DNA of 64,000 nucleotides from positions 1-64,000 of the forward strand of contig CAZRJB010000005.1 of the NCBI GenBank assembly GCA_964600435.1, given 5' to 3'. The number at the start of each line of letters is the position of its first letter. The first letter of the stretch is position 1. Origin of the DNA: HGM11367 sp964600435 (lineage in GTDB: Bacteria > Bacillota > Clostridia > Christensenellales > UBA1242). Shown one piece after another: positions 43,101 through 52,861 of this stretch. The notes beneath the pieces were generated by a model. It had not been told where the DNA came from and made no database searches. It worked only from the letters and a program-made list of their open reading frames with translations. Position numbers and translations under genes: made by a program.

Positions 43101-46100
43101 TTTATCTTGCATATGTTAAAAGAACCAATTCGGTTAATGTTAACGTGTTAGAAGACGAATCAATATCTGCAACCACACCAGAACATGCACAAAAAGTTTT
43201 AATAACTCAAAATGGCTCAGAAATTTCTTCTTTAAGTGAAATTGGAACATTGGAAGCAACAATTGATGTTCAAACCATAGCAAACAACAACAACTCATAT
43301 TTCTTCTATTTAAACAGCATAAAAAAATCTTACACATTTAAAAGATTAGACTTGGTTGATGGTATAAAAGTAGAAAATGACAAATTAACTTGGAACTTAG
43401 GCACAGAAGATGCAAATTTTGTTTATGTTTTAAAGTTTTCCGATTCAACTGGAAAAACAATTCTTGTTGAACTTGATAAAACTGTTAACATGGTGGATTT
43501 AACCGAATCTAAATATCAACAAATTTTGAATTCGCTTGGTGGCAATGCAAAATATGTTGCAATAAAAAAATTAATAAAACAAAGTTTTATAGCAAACACA
43601 GAACAAACAAACAAACTTTCTTCTGATTATTCAAGCAATGTGGAGTTGGTTCAAATTGCAACTCCAACAAATGTTAGTTTAAATGTTGACCAAAACAATT
43701 TAAAACAAAACGTTATCGAAATTTCTTGGACAATTTCAAATGCATCAACAGTTAGCATTTCAAATTATGTTATTGAAATATCACATAACGGAGAAACCAA
43801 AAACATTTCAACTTCTGGAACATACACAGTTTTGGAAGATGACGAACAATTTAAAAATTCTGGCATGTGGGGTGTTAGAGTTAAGGCGGTTGGAAGCAAT
43901 AGTTCAATAAGTTCAAACTTTAGTGAAAAATTGCAAGTTGAAAGGCTAAATGCAACAACTGTTTCGGTTGACAAAAATGGAACAATATCTTGGAATAAAA
44001 TAAACAATGCAAATGGCTATCTTGTTGAATGTTCTTTTGTTACTCTTACGGGCGAAACAAAAGAATTTAAAGCAGATGTTGATGCAAACAGCACATCTTC
44101 TAACTTGCTTAAAGAACAAATGGAAACTGCATTTTTTGGCAATGTTACAATCAACATATATGCAAAAGGTGACGGCATAAACACATTGTCTAGTTTTGCT
44201 AATTCAACTATTGAAAGATTGCAATCACCAAATTATTCAGTTAAAAATGACAGCATTGTCATAAACAACTTTGAAGATTATCCGGAAAACACCAAATTTT
44301 TTGCGACTTGCACAATTGATGGACATGTTGTAATAAACAAACAAATTCAAATTGAAAAGAACACAGACAATCAATATTATTGGAGTTTGCCAACAGAGTT
44401 TTTATATTTGGACGAAAATGGAACAACCCAAAAAATTGATTTAAGTGAACAAAAAACATTAAATATGTCAATTTATGCTTTAAACGATAAAAACATAAAT
44501 TCTAACATAGCAACAAAAACAGCAACAGTTTTATCTCCACTCACAAATTTAAGATTTGTTAGGGATGAAAATTCTGTTATTAGATTTAAAGCAACAAACA
44601 ACAACACAAATTGTACCAATGTTAAGTTAATGGTTGGCAACTATTTGGTTGATAGTTTAAATGGCAACATTGACTTTGCAATAACCGACGACATTTTAAA
44701 AGAATATTTTGCTTCTAACTGGCAAATTAAAATTCAGGCAATTGGTGATGAGAGCGGTGAATATGTAAACAGTAAGGCAGAAATTATAAGCGGAACAAAA
44801 CTAAACAAAACACAAAACATAAAAACAAAAAATGGGCTGGTTGTTTGGGATAATGTTCAAAATTCAACATCTTATAGTTTTAAAATGGACGAGCTGGCTT
44901 GGGAAACCAACATTAGGGAATGCACTAAATCTTTAAAAAAAGAAGAAATTAGCGCTGGCGCTCACACAATTAGTGTTCGAGCAGTTGGAAATGTTGGAAC
45001 GCAAGAAAAAACATCAGACATTGTTTTAGATGGAGATGTTTCTGCTAATGTTACAATAACAAAACTCCAAGAAGTTACAGATTTTGGCGTTATAAATGGT
45101 TATTTTACTTTTGAAACAACAATTGAAAAAGCAAGTGAATTTGTTATTGAAGCATATTTAGATAAAGAATGCGAAAATCTTGTTGCAACATATGTTTTAA
45201 ACAAACTCGACAACAACAAAATTGGTTTTGAAAGCAATGGCAACACATATTATTCTTGTTCAGATTTAAACAATAAATTGTCACAAAATGGCTATTCAAC
45301 TCTATACATAAAATCTTTTGCAAAAACAAATGAAACAAATTATGTATATTCTAACTATGCAAAAAACAGTGGTTTGATTAGTGTTATAAAAGTTGAAAAT
45401 TTAAACAATCAAACAGCAATTTCGTTGTCGCATCCTTTGTTGGAAACTTCTTCTGTTGATTATTTAACAACAAATGCATCTTGGGGAACAAACACAAATT
45501 CAAACAACGGCTTTGTTTTAAATGTTGATGGCAATCTTCAATATACAATCGAAACAAGTTATTGCTTAGACAAAAACAAAGAATGGAATGCTGGAAGTCA
45601 TGCCATAAGCTACATGCAACTAGGCTCAAACTTAAACTCAGACGGCACAACTTATTTAACATATAAGTTTAGTGCAGAAACAAAAATAACAAAACTAGAA
45701 CCTGTTAAAGTTTATGTTAAGGTTAGAGATGTTGGTGGCGTAAGTGAACCGTATGTTGTGTTTGATGCAGTTTCTGGTGCAAATTTGTATTATTCTTATT
45801 TGTCAGATGATTTCTATGCCTCTCACAACAATCCAAGCATGGTGATAAGCATGGCAAGCCTAAATTCTAACACAACATACAATAGTTTTGGCATGATTGC
45901 TGTTAACACAAGCAACGTAAACATTTTGGCAAGCACAATAAACTACATAACAAAAACAAATTCAGAAAACAATGTTGTTAACGTAAAACTAGAAAAAGAA
46001 CAAAAAGCAACAACTCCTACTTTATCAAACGGTTCTTTCTATTGGACAATTTCAACAAGCAACTGGAAATCAATTATGATAAGCGAAGAGAAGTTAACAA

Positions 46101-49100
46101 GTTTGTTTACAAAACAAATAAAAATAGCATTCTCATTAAAAGATTCCCCATCAATCAAATATCAATATGTGGACAACGTTAGCAACTACATTTTGCTTTC
46201 AAACAGCCAAAAACAAGAATTAATTAACTATTTTGCTGGCATTAGTGGCATTATAGGTTTGTCTAAACAAGAAATTGAAAGTGCAATAGAATTGTTGCAA
46301 TTTAACCTTTTGGGTGGCTTTGCATCAATAAACTATGGTTTTAATAAATTTGCATCAGACCTTCCTGTTGGTGAGTATAACATTTCTATAAGTTTGGTTG
46401 GCAGTGGTGTTGTTGAGGTTGATAATAACTACATTGCTAAATTCTCATCAGACTATGTTGAACTACCTCAAACAATATATGTTGCCCCTGCAACAGAAAT
46501 AATGGCAGTTGCTTCAGAAGGAAACTATTCAATTAAATTTAACAATATTAACGTAAACTCAACCTACATAACATCTGCACCAACATACATTCTTGTGGGT
46601 AGAAAACTTAACAAAACCTATAACACAATGGAAGATGTTAACCTTGCAGAAGTTGCCGCAACAAACTTAAATTCTAGCGAAGAATTAACCTTTAATGTTA
46701 CAGACTTAATTTCTAGCGGAAAACTCACATCTGACTACGCAGAACTTTATGTGATTGTTAAAGGCAACAACAAAACTTTAAACGGAAAAACATCAAATAT
46801 TATAAACATAAAAATTTTAGATACTGTTGTTGCAAATGCAGAACATGGCGAAATCACTTGGAAAAAAGTAGAAAATGCAACTCAATATGCCATAACTTAC
46901 ACACTTTCTGGTGGGCAACCTTCCACAAAAACAATCACAAACTCAGATAGCGATTCTTACAAGTGGGATGGTTCAGAACTTGAAACAAACAAAAACTATA
47001 CAGTTTCTATTCAGGCACAAGGCTATATTAATAAAAAAGTTAAAAATTCTGAAGTGTTTACAATGTCTGGTAAATTGTTAGAAATTGGAACGGTTTGCAG
47101 GCTCCTTCCGGTTGCAGATGTTTCAATAAACAATGGCATTTTTGAATGGAGTGAAATTTCAAATGCAACTTCTTATGAAATTTATGCAAGTGGAGTGTTG
47201 TTGGAAGAAATCACAACTTTGCAATTTGAAACAACTGTTAAAGACAAAAATGTGTACAATTACACGATAAAAACAATTGGAACTGAGAGTGGTTTGCTAA
47301 ATGGCGAATCAACAACCTACTTAAATTCTTCATTAAGTGAAGAAACAAAAGCACAACGGGTTAATGATATAAGTTCAATATCATTTGCAAATGGGCTAAT
47401 AAGTTTTGTCCCATCTCAAACAACAAATTATTACAAACTAACATTCTATAAACTGGCAAACGGCAAACGAAGTGATTCAGATTCTGTTGTTGTTTACACA
47501 ACCACAACAACATACGACACAAACACCAACGATAGTTTAAAAGTTTATGGTGATTACGACTTAGATATTCAATCTTGTTACCAAAACAAAACACAAGTTG
47601 CAGGAACAACCGACACATTCTATGTTATAAGTCAAGCAACAAGTGCAACATATTATAAGTTTGAAAAAGTAACAAACATAAGTGTTTTCAACGGAAAAAT
47701 AACATGGAATTTTGAAAATTCAGACAATAAATTGGACGCAGACTTTGAATTTAAATTAATGTTTACGTCAACATCAAACAACACAACAGAAAAAACAGTG
47801 GCATCTTCTCAAAAAGACGAAAACGGTAATTATTATTACGAAAATGTTGTTTTTGACAATATTGAAACAACCGATTCTATTTCACTAATAATCTATGTGG
47901 TTCCAACTTTAAATGCAAACAATTATGTAAAATCTGTTGCAAGCGATGAATATTCAGGAATCCATCAATATGCAAAAATAGATTCAACAAAAATAACAAT
48001 GCAATTTAATGATGATGGACAACTTCTTATTGGTTGGTCTGACGGAGTTTCAATTCCTGACGGAGTTACAGGATTCACTTATGAATATAAATTTGAGTTA
48101 AATGGTGAACAACAAATTGGCAAGAGTGACAAACCAGAATTAATTTTGGAAAGCGGTCTTGATTTCAATGACAGCTTGAGCGATGTTATCACTCTTCAAA
48201 TAAGAGTTATTCCAACAATTGAAAACTATATTTCTTCCGTTTGGTCAGACATAAAAGAAATTTCAAAACCAAAAGCAGTTTCAAATTTGGTTTATAATAC
48301 AGAAAAAGCAATTTTCACTTGGGATCAATTTGAAACAGAAAATAATAGCAGTTATAAATATAAAATCATAGATGAAGTTACATACAAAAACGCTTCGGGC
48401 TTGGATATAACTGAAACTTTTATAATTTTTGCAGAAATTAGCGACGAAAAATTTACTCCGTTTGTTGTTGGAACACATAATCTTTCTGTATATGTTATGG
48501 TTTCAAATTCTGATACAGATAAGTTTATTTCTGTAGCATCAAAAGTAAACAATGCATCTTTCAAATTGTTTGCATCCGGAAATGGAACACAAGACAATCC
48601 ATATGTAATTGAAACAAAAGAACATTTTAAAAACATTGCTTCTAGAGCAAATGTTGATAAAAAGTTATATTCAATTTTAAAACTTGAACAAACCATTGAC
48701 AAAAACGAGCAAACAATAACCACTTACAATGCAATTAATATGTTCAACGGCTTAAGCGGTTACAACTTTAAACAAATCAATGATTTAGAAATTGATAATT
48801 CTCATGTTGTTGTGGTAGATTCAAACACTGGATTTAATGGTGTGTTTAATGGTAACTATAAAACCCTTACGTTTAAATATGCATATAAAACCAATGACGA
48901 TTTGTCAATTTCACTTTTCAATAATATTGGTTCTAGTGGAAAATTAGAAAACATCAAATTGAAATTTGAAATTTCAACAGACAGCAATGGTTTCGACAAT
49001 GTAGCGGCATACTTAAATGTTTTATGCAACACCAACAATGGAATAATAAATAATGTTTTGGTTGGCGATGTTAATGACCAAATTAATATTACAACAAGTA

Positions 49101-49864
49101 GAACTGCTTTATATTTGTCATTTATTGCATACCAAAACAACGGAACAATTTCAAATGTTGTAAACAACTATAATGTGACAATAGAAGAGACAAGTATCAA
49201 CGATTCAAAAGTTCTTGAATATGCATCAGTTGCCATTCAAAATAATGGAAAAGTAGAATGTGCAAAAAATAATGGAAACATTAATGTAACTGGAACTTTT
49301 ATTCATGTTGGCGGATTGGTTGTTCAAAACATGGACACAACAAATGGGCAAATAATTGGTTCGGGCAATTCTGGTGATTTTGTTATAACATATAATAACA
49401 ATCCAAACTCTTCTTCAAACATTGGCGGTATTGTTGCTGATAATAAATGCAAGTTAGATTATTGCTATTGCACAAGCAGTTTTGAACTGTATTTCAAAAC
49501 AAATATTGGTGGGGTTATTAGTGCATATATTGGTGGATTAATTGGTTCTTCAACAGGAAACAACATAACCAACTCTTATACAAATGTAACATTCAATGAA
49601 CAAACCAACTGCAGCGTATATCATGTTGTTGGAAATTTAACAAATGTAACTGCCAACTTTGATTCTGTTTTCTATAACAATAACGGCAGCAGTCTAGCAG
49701 CAGCAAACAATGGCTCATTTGAGAATTACACCAATGACAACCTTTCAGATGTTAAAAACAAACTTGTTTCAGAGAATATTAATTCTACATACTTTAATAA
49801 CAGTTTGACTTTAAAATTTGAAGATGAATTTGACAAGAATTGGAAAAATAATTCAAACAATTAA
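40118..49864 (+). CDS. giant surface lipoprotein with FN3-like repeats (3248 aa)
   Basis: The protein begins MKKRCFKLSL and has the lipobox FMSAC (cysteine about 25). A Big2-like domain follows (about 28-115, ending ISGEAEGSAIITANGFEGFVEITVSG). Dozens of beta-sandwich units of roughly 90-100 residues follow, each with an ISW/LVVW/FEW strand and an NATSYE or NANGYLV-type strand: FLEWDNV, ISWNKINNANGYLVEC, LVVWDNVQNSTSYSF, ITWKKVENATQYAITY, FEWSEISNATSYEIY, FTWDQFE. These resemble fibronectin type III domains of extracellular Clostridial proteins. The last 430 residues change to a GLUG/beta-helix-like region starting SGNGTQDNPYVIETKEHFKNIA, with repeated NNG-I-NNV motifs. No catalytic motif or wall anchor is seen. 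Codon use matches the neighbours. It is likely an adhesin or stalk displaying the terminal domain. The start at 40118 gives a proper signal peptide, unlike one at 40031. Confidence 0.85.
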   Translation: MKKRCFKLSLVAFALFISAFFMSACKSITPKVVFNESQFVMGTNHELSLENFVSLENISIGNVKFSSSNPNIVAVSPRQTLISGEAEGSAIITANGFEGFVEITVSGSSLSFSSPSNLHFNQDTGCLEWDNVYVGKFVANQYKLTIIKNSEPPQEIIVNTNSFKLNEVGNFKVKVACMARSGINESEPSNEFLFSKLEAPGNLKYNSNNNVLSWDKNGNNQFVVKKDGVVSNIIENNFITLDLSEEKVHTISVLSISEERNAFGSQSETLTLTRLKTPQISIKNNTIEWVDEQTGVSSYVLSLYKVTDSSETFVKSQTIPHNGTNYSYSFGGLDFGTYNVKVYACGDNVETFNQNNHYLNSAVSSTGEITKLKEQTIVFDKELKQISVVDFSANQSLVLIVKHGENQPEEIDISQNGKHVYNFTESGDYSFTVVNKAKNNTEIDSNSSNQIIVKQLPKLSNLQQSTTLSGKYALSGIRLLDGATSYKVEKFFGNSKIELNQLSNGEFGFVNELFGQAGNYEIVVSLFGSDSENKYVLSSQSCLNVKKLNKVILSNNESNKQITWQNSETLNNLQYLCVLSGQSEKTETTSNLYFDYSNLAAGQYNLTVATRLESLEDVLYIDSDNSEQITFEIEKQITSPQLSITKKQGKHFLVVTPSENANLYTISVNNIQIESKNHNSLENIEIDIDSILAQAGTGENNLTYNFEVYAENTDNAYNTKSEVATIKAQKIVAPTTFSVSATEEISTTKPESFINFEVLIDEEKTNKISDVENKSEYQIKIKYVSDMQNHNETFYIDSDYSMFKLTRMPIQIEQNGLVFASKAEETTQTHTSIAKITQNLPYSNIIISSCEQVGFETEFQQNSLYDFENGFKLSFRHEFVIDNAEIDGTYKNGVFASANNSYYISGESSYVTIKLANQQLNTQIVEADNKLQVSWEDKENASYSFDSMFIKNETKSNQTHTSGHNSAEVDLTDSDLLQGSLVMAISETISNQKTIYLAYVKRTNSVNVNVLEDESISATTPEHAQKVLITQNGSEISSLSEIGTLEATIDVQTIANNNNSYFFYLNSIKKSYTFKRLDLVDGIKVENDKLTWNLGTEDANFVYVLKFSDSTGKTILVELDKTVNMVDLTESKYQQILNSLGGNAKYVAIKKLIKQSFIANTEQTNKLSSDYSSNVELVQIATPTNVSLNVDQNNLKQNVIEISWTISNASTVSISNYVIEISHNGETKNISTSGTYTVLEDDEQFKNSGMWGVRVKAVGSNSSISSNFSEKLQVERLNATTVSVDKNGTISWNKINNANGYLVECSFVTLTGETKEFKADVDANSTSSNLLKEQMETAFFGNVTINIYAKGDGINTLSSFANSTIERLQSPNYSVKNDSIVINNFEDYPENTKFFATCTIDGHVVINKQIQIEKNTDNQYYWSLPTEFLYLDENGTTQKIDLSEQKTLNMSIYALNDKNINSNIATKTATVLSPLTNLRFVRDENSVIRFKATNNNTNCTNVKLMVGNYLVDSLNGNIDFAITDDILKEYFASNWQIKIQAIGDESGEYVNSKAEIISGTKLNKTQNIKTKNGLVVWDNVQNSTSYSFKMDELAWETNIRECTKSLKKEEISAGAHTISVRAVGNVGTQEKTSDIVLDGDVSANVTITKLQEVTDFGVINGYFTFETTIEKASEFVIEAYLDKECENLVATYVLNKLDNNKIGFESNGNTYYSCSDLNNKLSQNGYSTLYIKSFAKTNETNYVYSNYAKNSGLISVIKVENLNNQTAISLSHPLLETSSVDYLTTNASWGTNTNSNNGFVLNVDGNLQYTIETSYCLDKNKEWNAGSHAISYMQLGSNLNSDGTTYLTYKFSAETKITKLEPVKVYVKVRDVGGVSEPYVVFDAVSGANLYYSYLSDDFYASHNNPSMVISMASLNSNTTYNSFGMIAVNTSNVNILASTINYITKTNSENNVVNVKLEKEQKATTPTLSNGSFYWTISTSNWKSIMISEEKLTSLFTKQIKIAFSLKDSPSIKYQYVDNVSNYILLSNSQKQELINYFAGISGIIGLSKQEIESAIELLQFNLLGGFASINYGFNKFASDLPVGEYNISISLVGSGVVEVDNNYIAKFSSDYVELPQTIYVAPATEIMAVASEGNYSIKFNNINVNSTYITSAPTYILVGRKLNKTYNTMEDVNLAEVAATNLNSSEELTFNVTDLISSGKLTSDYAELYVIVKGNNKTLNGKTSNIINIKILDTVVANAEHGEITWKKVENATQYAITYTLSGGQPSTKTITNSDSDSYKWDGSELETNKNYTVSIQAQGYINKKVKNSEVFTMSGKLLEIGTVCRLLPVADVSINNGIFEWSEISNATSYEIYASGVLLEEITTLQFETTVKDKNVYNYTIKTIGTESGLLNGESTTYLNSSLSEETKAQRVNDISSISFANGLISFVPSQTTNYYKLTFYKLANGKRSDSDSVVVYTTTTTYDTNTNDSLKVYGDYDLDIQSCYQNKTQVAGTTDTFYVISQATSATYYKFEKVTNISVFNGKITWNFENSDNKLDADFEFKLMFTSTSNNTTEKTVASSQKDENGNYYYENVVFDNIETTDSISLIIYVVPTLNANNYVKSVASDEYSGIHQYAKIDSTKITMQFNDDGQLLIGWSDGVSIPDGVTGFTYEYKFELNGEQQIGKSDKPELILESGLDFNDSLSDVITLQIRVIPTIENYISSVWSDIKEISKPKAVSNLVYNTEKAIFTWDQFETENNSSYKYKIIDEVTYKNASGLDITETFIIFAEISDEKFTPFVVGTHNLSVYVMVSNSDTDKFISVASKVNNASFKLFASGNGTQDNPYVIETKEHFKNIASRANVDKKLYSILKLEQTIDKNEQTITTYNAINMFNGLSGYNFKQINDLEIDNSHVVVVDSNTGFNGVFNGNYKTLTFKYAYKTNDDLSISLFNNIGSSGKLENIKLKFEISTDSNGFDNVAAYLNVLCNTNNGIINNVLVGDVNDQINITTSRTALYLSFIAYQNNGTISNVVNNYNVTIEETSINDSKVLEYASVAIQNNGKVECAKNNGNINVTGTFIHVGGLVVQNMDTTNGQIIGSGNSGDFVITYNNNPNSSSNIGGIVADNKCKLDYCYCTSSFELYFKTNIGGVISAYIGGLIGSSTGNNITNSYTNVTFNEQTNCSVYHVVGNLTNVTANFDSVFYNNNGSSLAAANNGSFENYTNDNLSDVKNKLVSENINSTYFNNSLTLKFEDEFDKNWKNNSNN

Positions 49865-49897
49865 CAACTTTATGTTTTAAAGGCTTTAATTGTTTAA

Positions 49898-49931
49898 CAA
49901 ACACACTGCAAAAATTTTGCAGTGTGTTTTA
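49898..49931. terminator. terminator after the giant lipoprotein gene
   Basis: AAACACACTGCAAAA pairs perfectly with TTTTGCAGTGTGTTT (49899-49930), with T and A runs outside. The rest of 49932-50071 is empty apart from the AGGAG site of the next gene. Confidence 0.88.
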
Positions 49932-50071
49932 TAAACTAGAAAAATATATATTTCAAACAAAAAAACAATATATTTTTTTAATTTTTGCTTCTTTATGCTC
50001 ACATTTTGCTTTTTAACTTGAAAATAATATTTTTGTATGATAGAATACCTATAAATTTTTAGGAGAAAAAA

Positions 50072-51658
50072 ATGATTAATGTAAGTAATGTAACTCTTCA
50101 ATTTGGAAGCAGAGTTTTGTTTAAAGAAGTAAATTTAAAATTTACAAAAGGTAATTGCTATGGGATTATTGGTGCTAATGGTGCTGGAAAATCCACTTTT
50201 TTAAAAATTTTAACAGGGGAATTAGAACCAAACAAAGGCGAGGTTTCAATTTCTTCTGGCGAACGTATGAGTGTTTTAAAACAAAACCAAAATGCCTTTG
50301 ATGAATATACTGTTTTAAAAACAGTTTTAATGGGGTACGAAAGATTGGTTGAAGTAGAACGCCTTAAAGACGAACTTTATTCAAAGCCAGACTTTGGTGA
50401 AGAAGATGGCATTTTAGCCGCACAATTAGAACAAGAATATGCCGATATGGGCGGATGGGAAGCAGATGGAAATGCAAAAACACTTTTAAAAAACATAGGC
50501 ATAGAAGAAAAATATTTTGACACTTTAATGTCGCAAATGGATCCAAAAGCAAAAGTTAAAGTTTTGTTAGCGCAGGCACTTTTTGGCAATCCAGACATTT
50601 TAATATTGGATGAACCAACAAACAATTTAGACTTTAAAACTTGCAGATGGCTAGAAAACTTTTTGCTTAACTTTGAAAACATGGTTATAATTGTTTCTCA
50701 CAATCGACACTTTTTAAACAAAGTATGCACTCACATTTGTGATGTGGACTACGGACAAATTAACATGATGCTTGGCAACTACGATTTTTGGTACGAAACA
50801 ACACAACTTATTGCAAAACAATTAAAAGACCAAAACAAAAAAGCAGAACAACGTGCAAAAGAGTTAAAGGACTTTATTGCCAGATTCTCAGCCAATGCCT
50901 CAAAATCTAAACAGGCAACCTCAAGAAAAAGAGAACTTGAAAAACTTACAATTGAAGACATTAAAATTTCTTCAAGAAAATATCCATATATCAACTTTGA
51001 TTTTGAACAAGAAATTGGAAAAGAAATTTTGGTTGTTAAAAATCTCACCAAAAAGGGTTTTTTTGAAAATTTAAGTTTTAGTGTTTCAAAAGATGACAAA
51101 ATTGTTGTAATGGCAAACAACAGTTTGGCTCCAACAATGCTTTATAACATTTTAACGGGCAAAGAGGCCGCAGATAGCGGTACAATAAATTGGGGAAAAA
51201 CAATCAAGGTTGGCTATTTGCCACAAGACAATCGTGAATTTTTTGATGATTGCCACTTAAATTTGGTTGATTGGTTAAGGCAATATTCAAAAGACCAAAC
51301 AGAAAGTTACATCAGAGGCTGGTTGGGCAGAATGTTGTTTTCCGGTGAAGAAGCATTAAAAGAAGTTAATGTGTTGTCGGGTGGTGAAAAAGTTAGATGC
51401 ATGATGGCAAAAACCATGCTCGGAGGTGGCAACTTTGTAATTTTAGACGAACCAACAAACCACTTAGACCTTGAAAGCATTATGGCTTTAAACAAAGGAA
51501 TGATAAACTATAAAGGTTGCATGTTGTTTACATCTCATGACCAGGAAATTGTTGAAACAGTTGCAAACAGAATTATTGATATTGTTTCTCCAACAGAAAT
51601 ATATTACAAAATGTCCACTTATGAAGAATATATGAATGCAAAGGAAAATTTGAATTAA
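50072..51658 (+). CDS. ABC-F family ATPase (YkpA/YbiT-like)
   Basis: The 528 residues are two tandem ABC ATPase domains without membrane segments. The first has Walker A IGANGAGKST (about 34-43) and Walker B ILILDEPTNNLD. The second has a degenerate P-loop (MANNSLAPTM), signature LSGGEKVRCMMAK and Walker B FVILDEPTNHLD. Between them lies the helical linker rich in K/R/E (RAKELKDFIARFSANASKSKQATSRKRELEKL) that reaches the ribosome in ABC-F proteins. Such proteins act on the ribosomal E site as translation factors or, in ARE types, protect it from antibiotics. Length and the NASKSKQATSR segment fit the YkpA/YbiT group, not a resistance factor. AGGAG precedes the ATG. Confidence 0.93.
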   Translation: MINVSNVTLQFGSRVLFKEVNLKFTKGNCYGIIGANGAGKSTFLKILTGELEPNKGEVSISSGERMSVLKQNQNAFDEYTVLKTVLMGYERLVEVERLKDELYSKPDFGEEDGILAAQLEQEYADMGGWEADGNAKTLLKNIGIEEKYFDTLMSQMDPKAKVKVLLAQALFGNPDILILDEPTNNLDFKTCRWLENFLLNFENMVIIVSHNRHFLNKVCTHICDVDYGQINMMLGNYDFWYETTQLIAKQLKDQNKKAEQRAKELKDFIARFSANASKSKQATSRKRELEKLTIEDIKISSRKYPYINFDFEQEIGKEILVVKNLTKKGFFENLSFSVSKDDKIVVMANNSLAPTMLYNILTGKEAADSGTINWGKTIKVGYLPQDNREFFDDCHLNLVDWLRQYSKDQTESYIRGWLGRMLFSGEEALKEVNVLSGGEKVRCMMAKTMLGGGNFVILDEPTNHLDLESIMALNKGMINYKGCMLFTSHDQEIVETVANRIIDIVSPTEIYYKMSTYEEYMNAKENLN

Positions 51659-51703
51659 AGAATATTTTTTATGTTTTTCCACATGCTATTTGTGGAGGGA
51701 GAA

Positions 51704-51862
51704 ATGAAAGATAAGTGTAATAACGGCGTTTGTTGTAATGTTTGTGTTTGCAAACATAACATTGACGGTTGCAAATGTGGTTTAAATCAAATTAAAGTTA
51801 CAAAAGGTGACAGAACAAGTTTGCATTATTGTGAAAGTTATTGCCCAAACGGCAAATGCTAA
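51704..51862 (+). CDS. DUF1540-like cysteine-rich small protein
   Basis: The 52-residue protein starts at the ATG behind GTGGAGGGAG. It contains CCNVCVCKHNIDGCKCGLNQIKV and a final CESYCPNGKC. This is the Cys pattern of DUF1540 proteins, common in Clostridia and presumed to bind zinc. Eleven cysteines in 52 residues make this the most Cys-dense intact protein in the window. A frame from 51671 adds 11 residues with no ribosome site. It lies 45 bases after the ABC-F gene with a terminator after it, so they may be co-transcribed. Its role is unknown. Confidence 0.85.
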   Translation: MKDKCNNGVCCNVCVCKHNIDGCKCGLNQIKVTKGDRTSLHYCESYCPNGKC

Positions 51863-51897
51863 AAATTGAAAATTTATGCATTTTGAGAAAAACAATT

Positions 51898-51931
51898 AAA
51901 AAAATATCGAGAAAATTTCTCGATATTTTTT
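51898..51931. terminator. bidirectional terminator
   Basis: AAAAAATATCGAGAAA pairs with TTTCTCGATATTTTTT, a near-perfect hairpin between the convergent DUF1540 and DUF2188 genes. Confidence 0.9.
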
Positions 51932-52002
51932 GTTGTATATAGTTGGCAATTTGTTGGTTTTGTTCTAAAATTTTGAAAATTCAAATTGCAAATGCATTAT
52001 TT

Positions 52003-52692
52003 TTAGTGTTTTTTCTGGAATTTGCCGTCTTTTTTCTTAATGCTAACATTAAGTCCTTGTTTTTCTGCCAATGTTTCTACATATTCCAATGCTTCTTTTT
52101 TTGTTTTGCAACGTTTAGAAGCACGAGCTGCACCAGTTTTTTTAATAATCCAGTTTTTGTTTTCTTTGTCATAAATAACCATATATTTTTGGTTTTTAAC
52201 TTTAACTTCTTCTGCAGATTCTGAATTGTTTGTTTCATCAGTCATAGTGTTTTGTTCTGCAGGTTCTTCTTTTGCTTCTTCTGTTTGCACCTTTTTAGCC
52301 TTTGAAGACTTTTGTTTTGCAGGTTCTTCTTTTGGTTGCTCTTTTTTAATTTTTGTGGATTTTGATTTTGTTTCTTTTGCAGTTGTTTTGTTCTCAGTTT
52401 TTGAGTTTTTCTTTTGTGCAACCTTTTCTGTTTTTGGTTCTTCTTTTTCTTCTTTTTCTGCACTTTCTTGTTTAACCGATTCTGTGTTTTCTTCAGTTTC
52501 TAGAGTTTTTTCTGGTTGAGCGGAAGTTGTTTTTTTTGTTTCTTTTTTATTTTTTGCTTTTACTGCAAAAACAATAATCAAAACAATTGCAATAACAACA
52601 ACAGCAACAATCCCTGCAAAAATCCAAGCAGAAGTTTTTACTGGAAGACTTGGAAAAAGTGCTTTTAAAATGTTTTCAAAAAATTGTTTCAT
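52003..52692 (-). CDS. membrane-anchored DUF2188 protein
   Basis: The 229 residues have one N-terminal membrane helix (about 21-45, WIFAGIVAVVVIAIVLIIVFAVKA), then about 120 residues of low-complexity K/E/T/Q. The C-terminal DUF2188 domain (about 168-229) reads YMVIYDKENKNWIIKKTGAARASKRCKTKKEALEYVETLAEKQ. DUF2188 is a small alpha/beta module similar to the N-terminal strand-helix unit of some RNase HI-like and phage proteins, of unknown role. The ATG at 52692 follows AAAGGAG; a longer frame to 52749 does not have a site. By the positive-inside rule the tail should be cytoplasmic. The low-complexity part generates several false ORFs. Confidence 0.82.
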   Translation of the reverse strand: MKQFFENILKALFPSLPVKTSAWIFAGIVAVVVIAIVLIIVFAVKAKNKKETKKTTSAQPEKTLETEENTESVKQESAEKEEKEEPKTEKVAQKKNSKTENKTTAKETKSKSTKIKKEQPKEEPAKQKSSKAKKVQTEEAKEEPAEQNTMTDETNNSESAEEVKVKNQKYMVIYDKENKNWIIKKTGAARASKRCKTKKEALEYVETLAEKQGLNVSIKKKDGKFQKKH

Positions 52693-52807
52693 GTTTTCTC
52701 CTTTGTTTGTAATGGTATTAATAATACAACAACAAAAAAATTTTTTCAATAGGAAAAATAAAAAAATTTGAAATTTTTAAAATTATTAATTAATTAATAT
52801 TAATTTG

Positions 52808-52836
52808 TTGACATAAAAATCAAAAAAAATTAAAAT
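52808..52836 (+). promoter_or_regulatory. strong sigma-A-type promoter
   Basis: A perfect -35 box TTGACA (about 52808-52813) lies 17 bases before TAAAAT, with an A8 run in the spacer. It drives the two secreted TasA-like genes at 52862 and 53657. Confidence 0.8.
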
Positions 52837-52861
52837 ACTTAACATAAGGGGGCGTTTGCAG

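Noticed and set aside
40118..49864. Fusion of several genes by missed stops
   Set aside because: One continuous frame with uniform composition and repeated domains, a proper lipoprotein signal at the start and a terminator at the end supports a single gene.
49886..50101. 71-aa minus-strand ORF between the giant lipoprotein and the ABC-F gene
   Set aside because: It runs through a perfect terminator hairpin and the ABC-F ribosome site, and its A/T-rich composition looks random.
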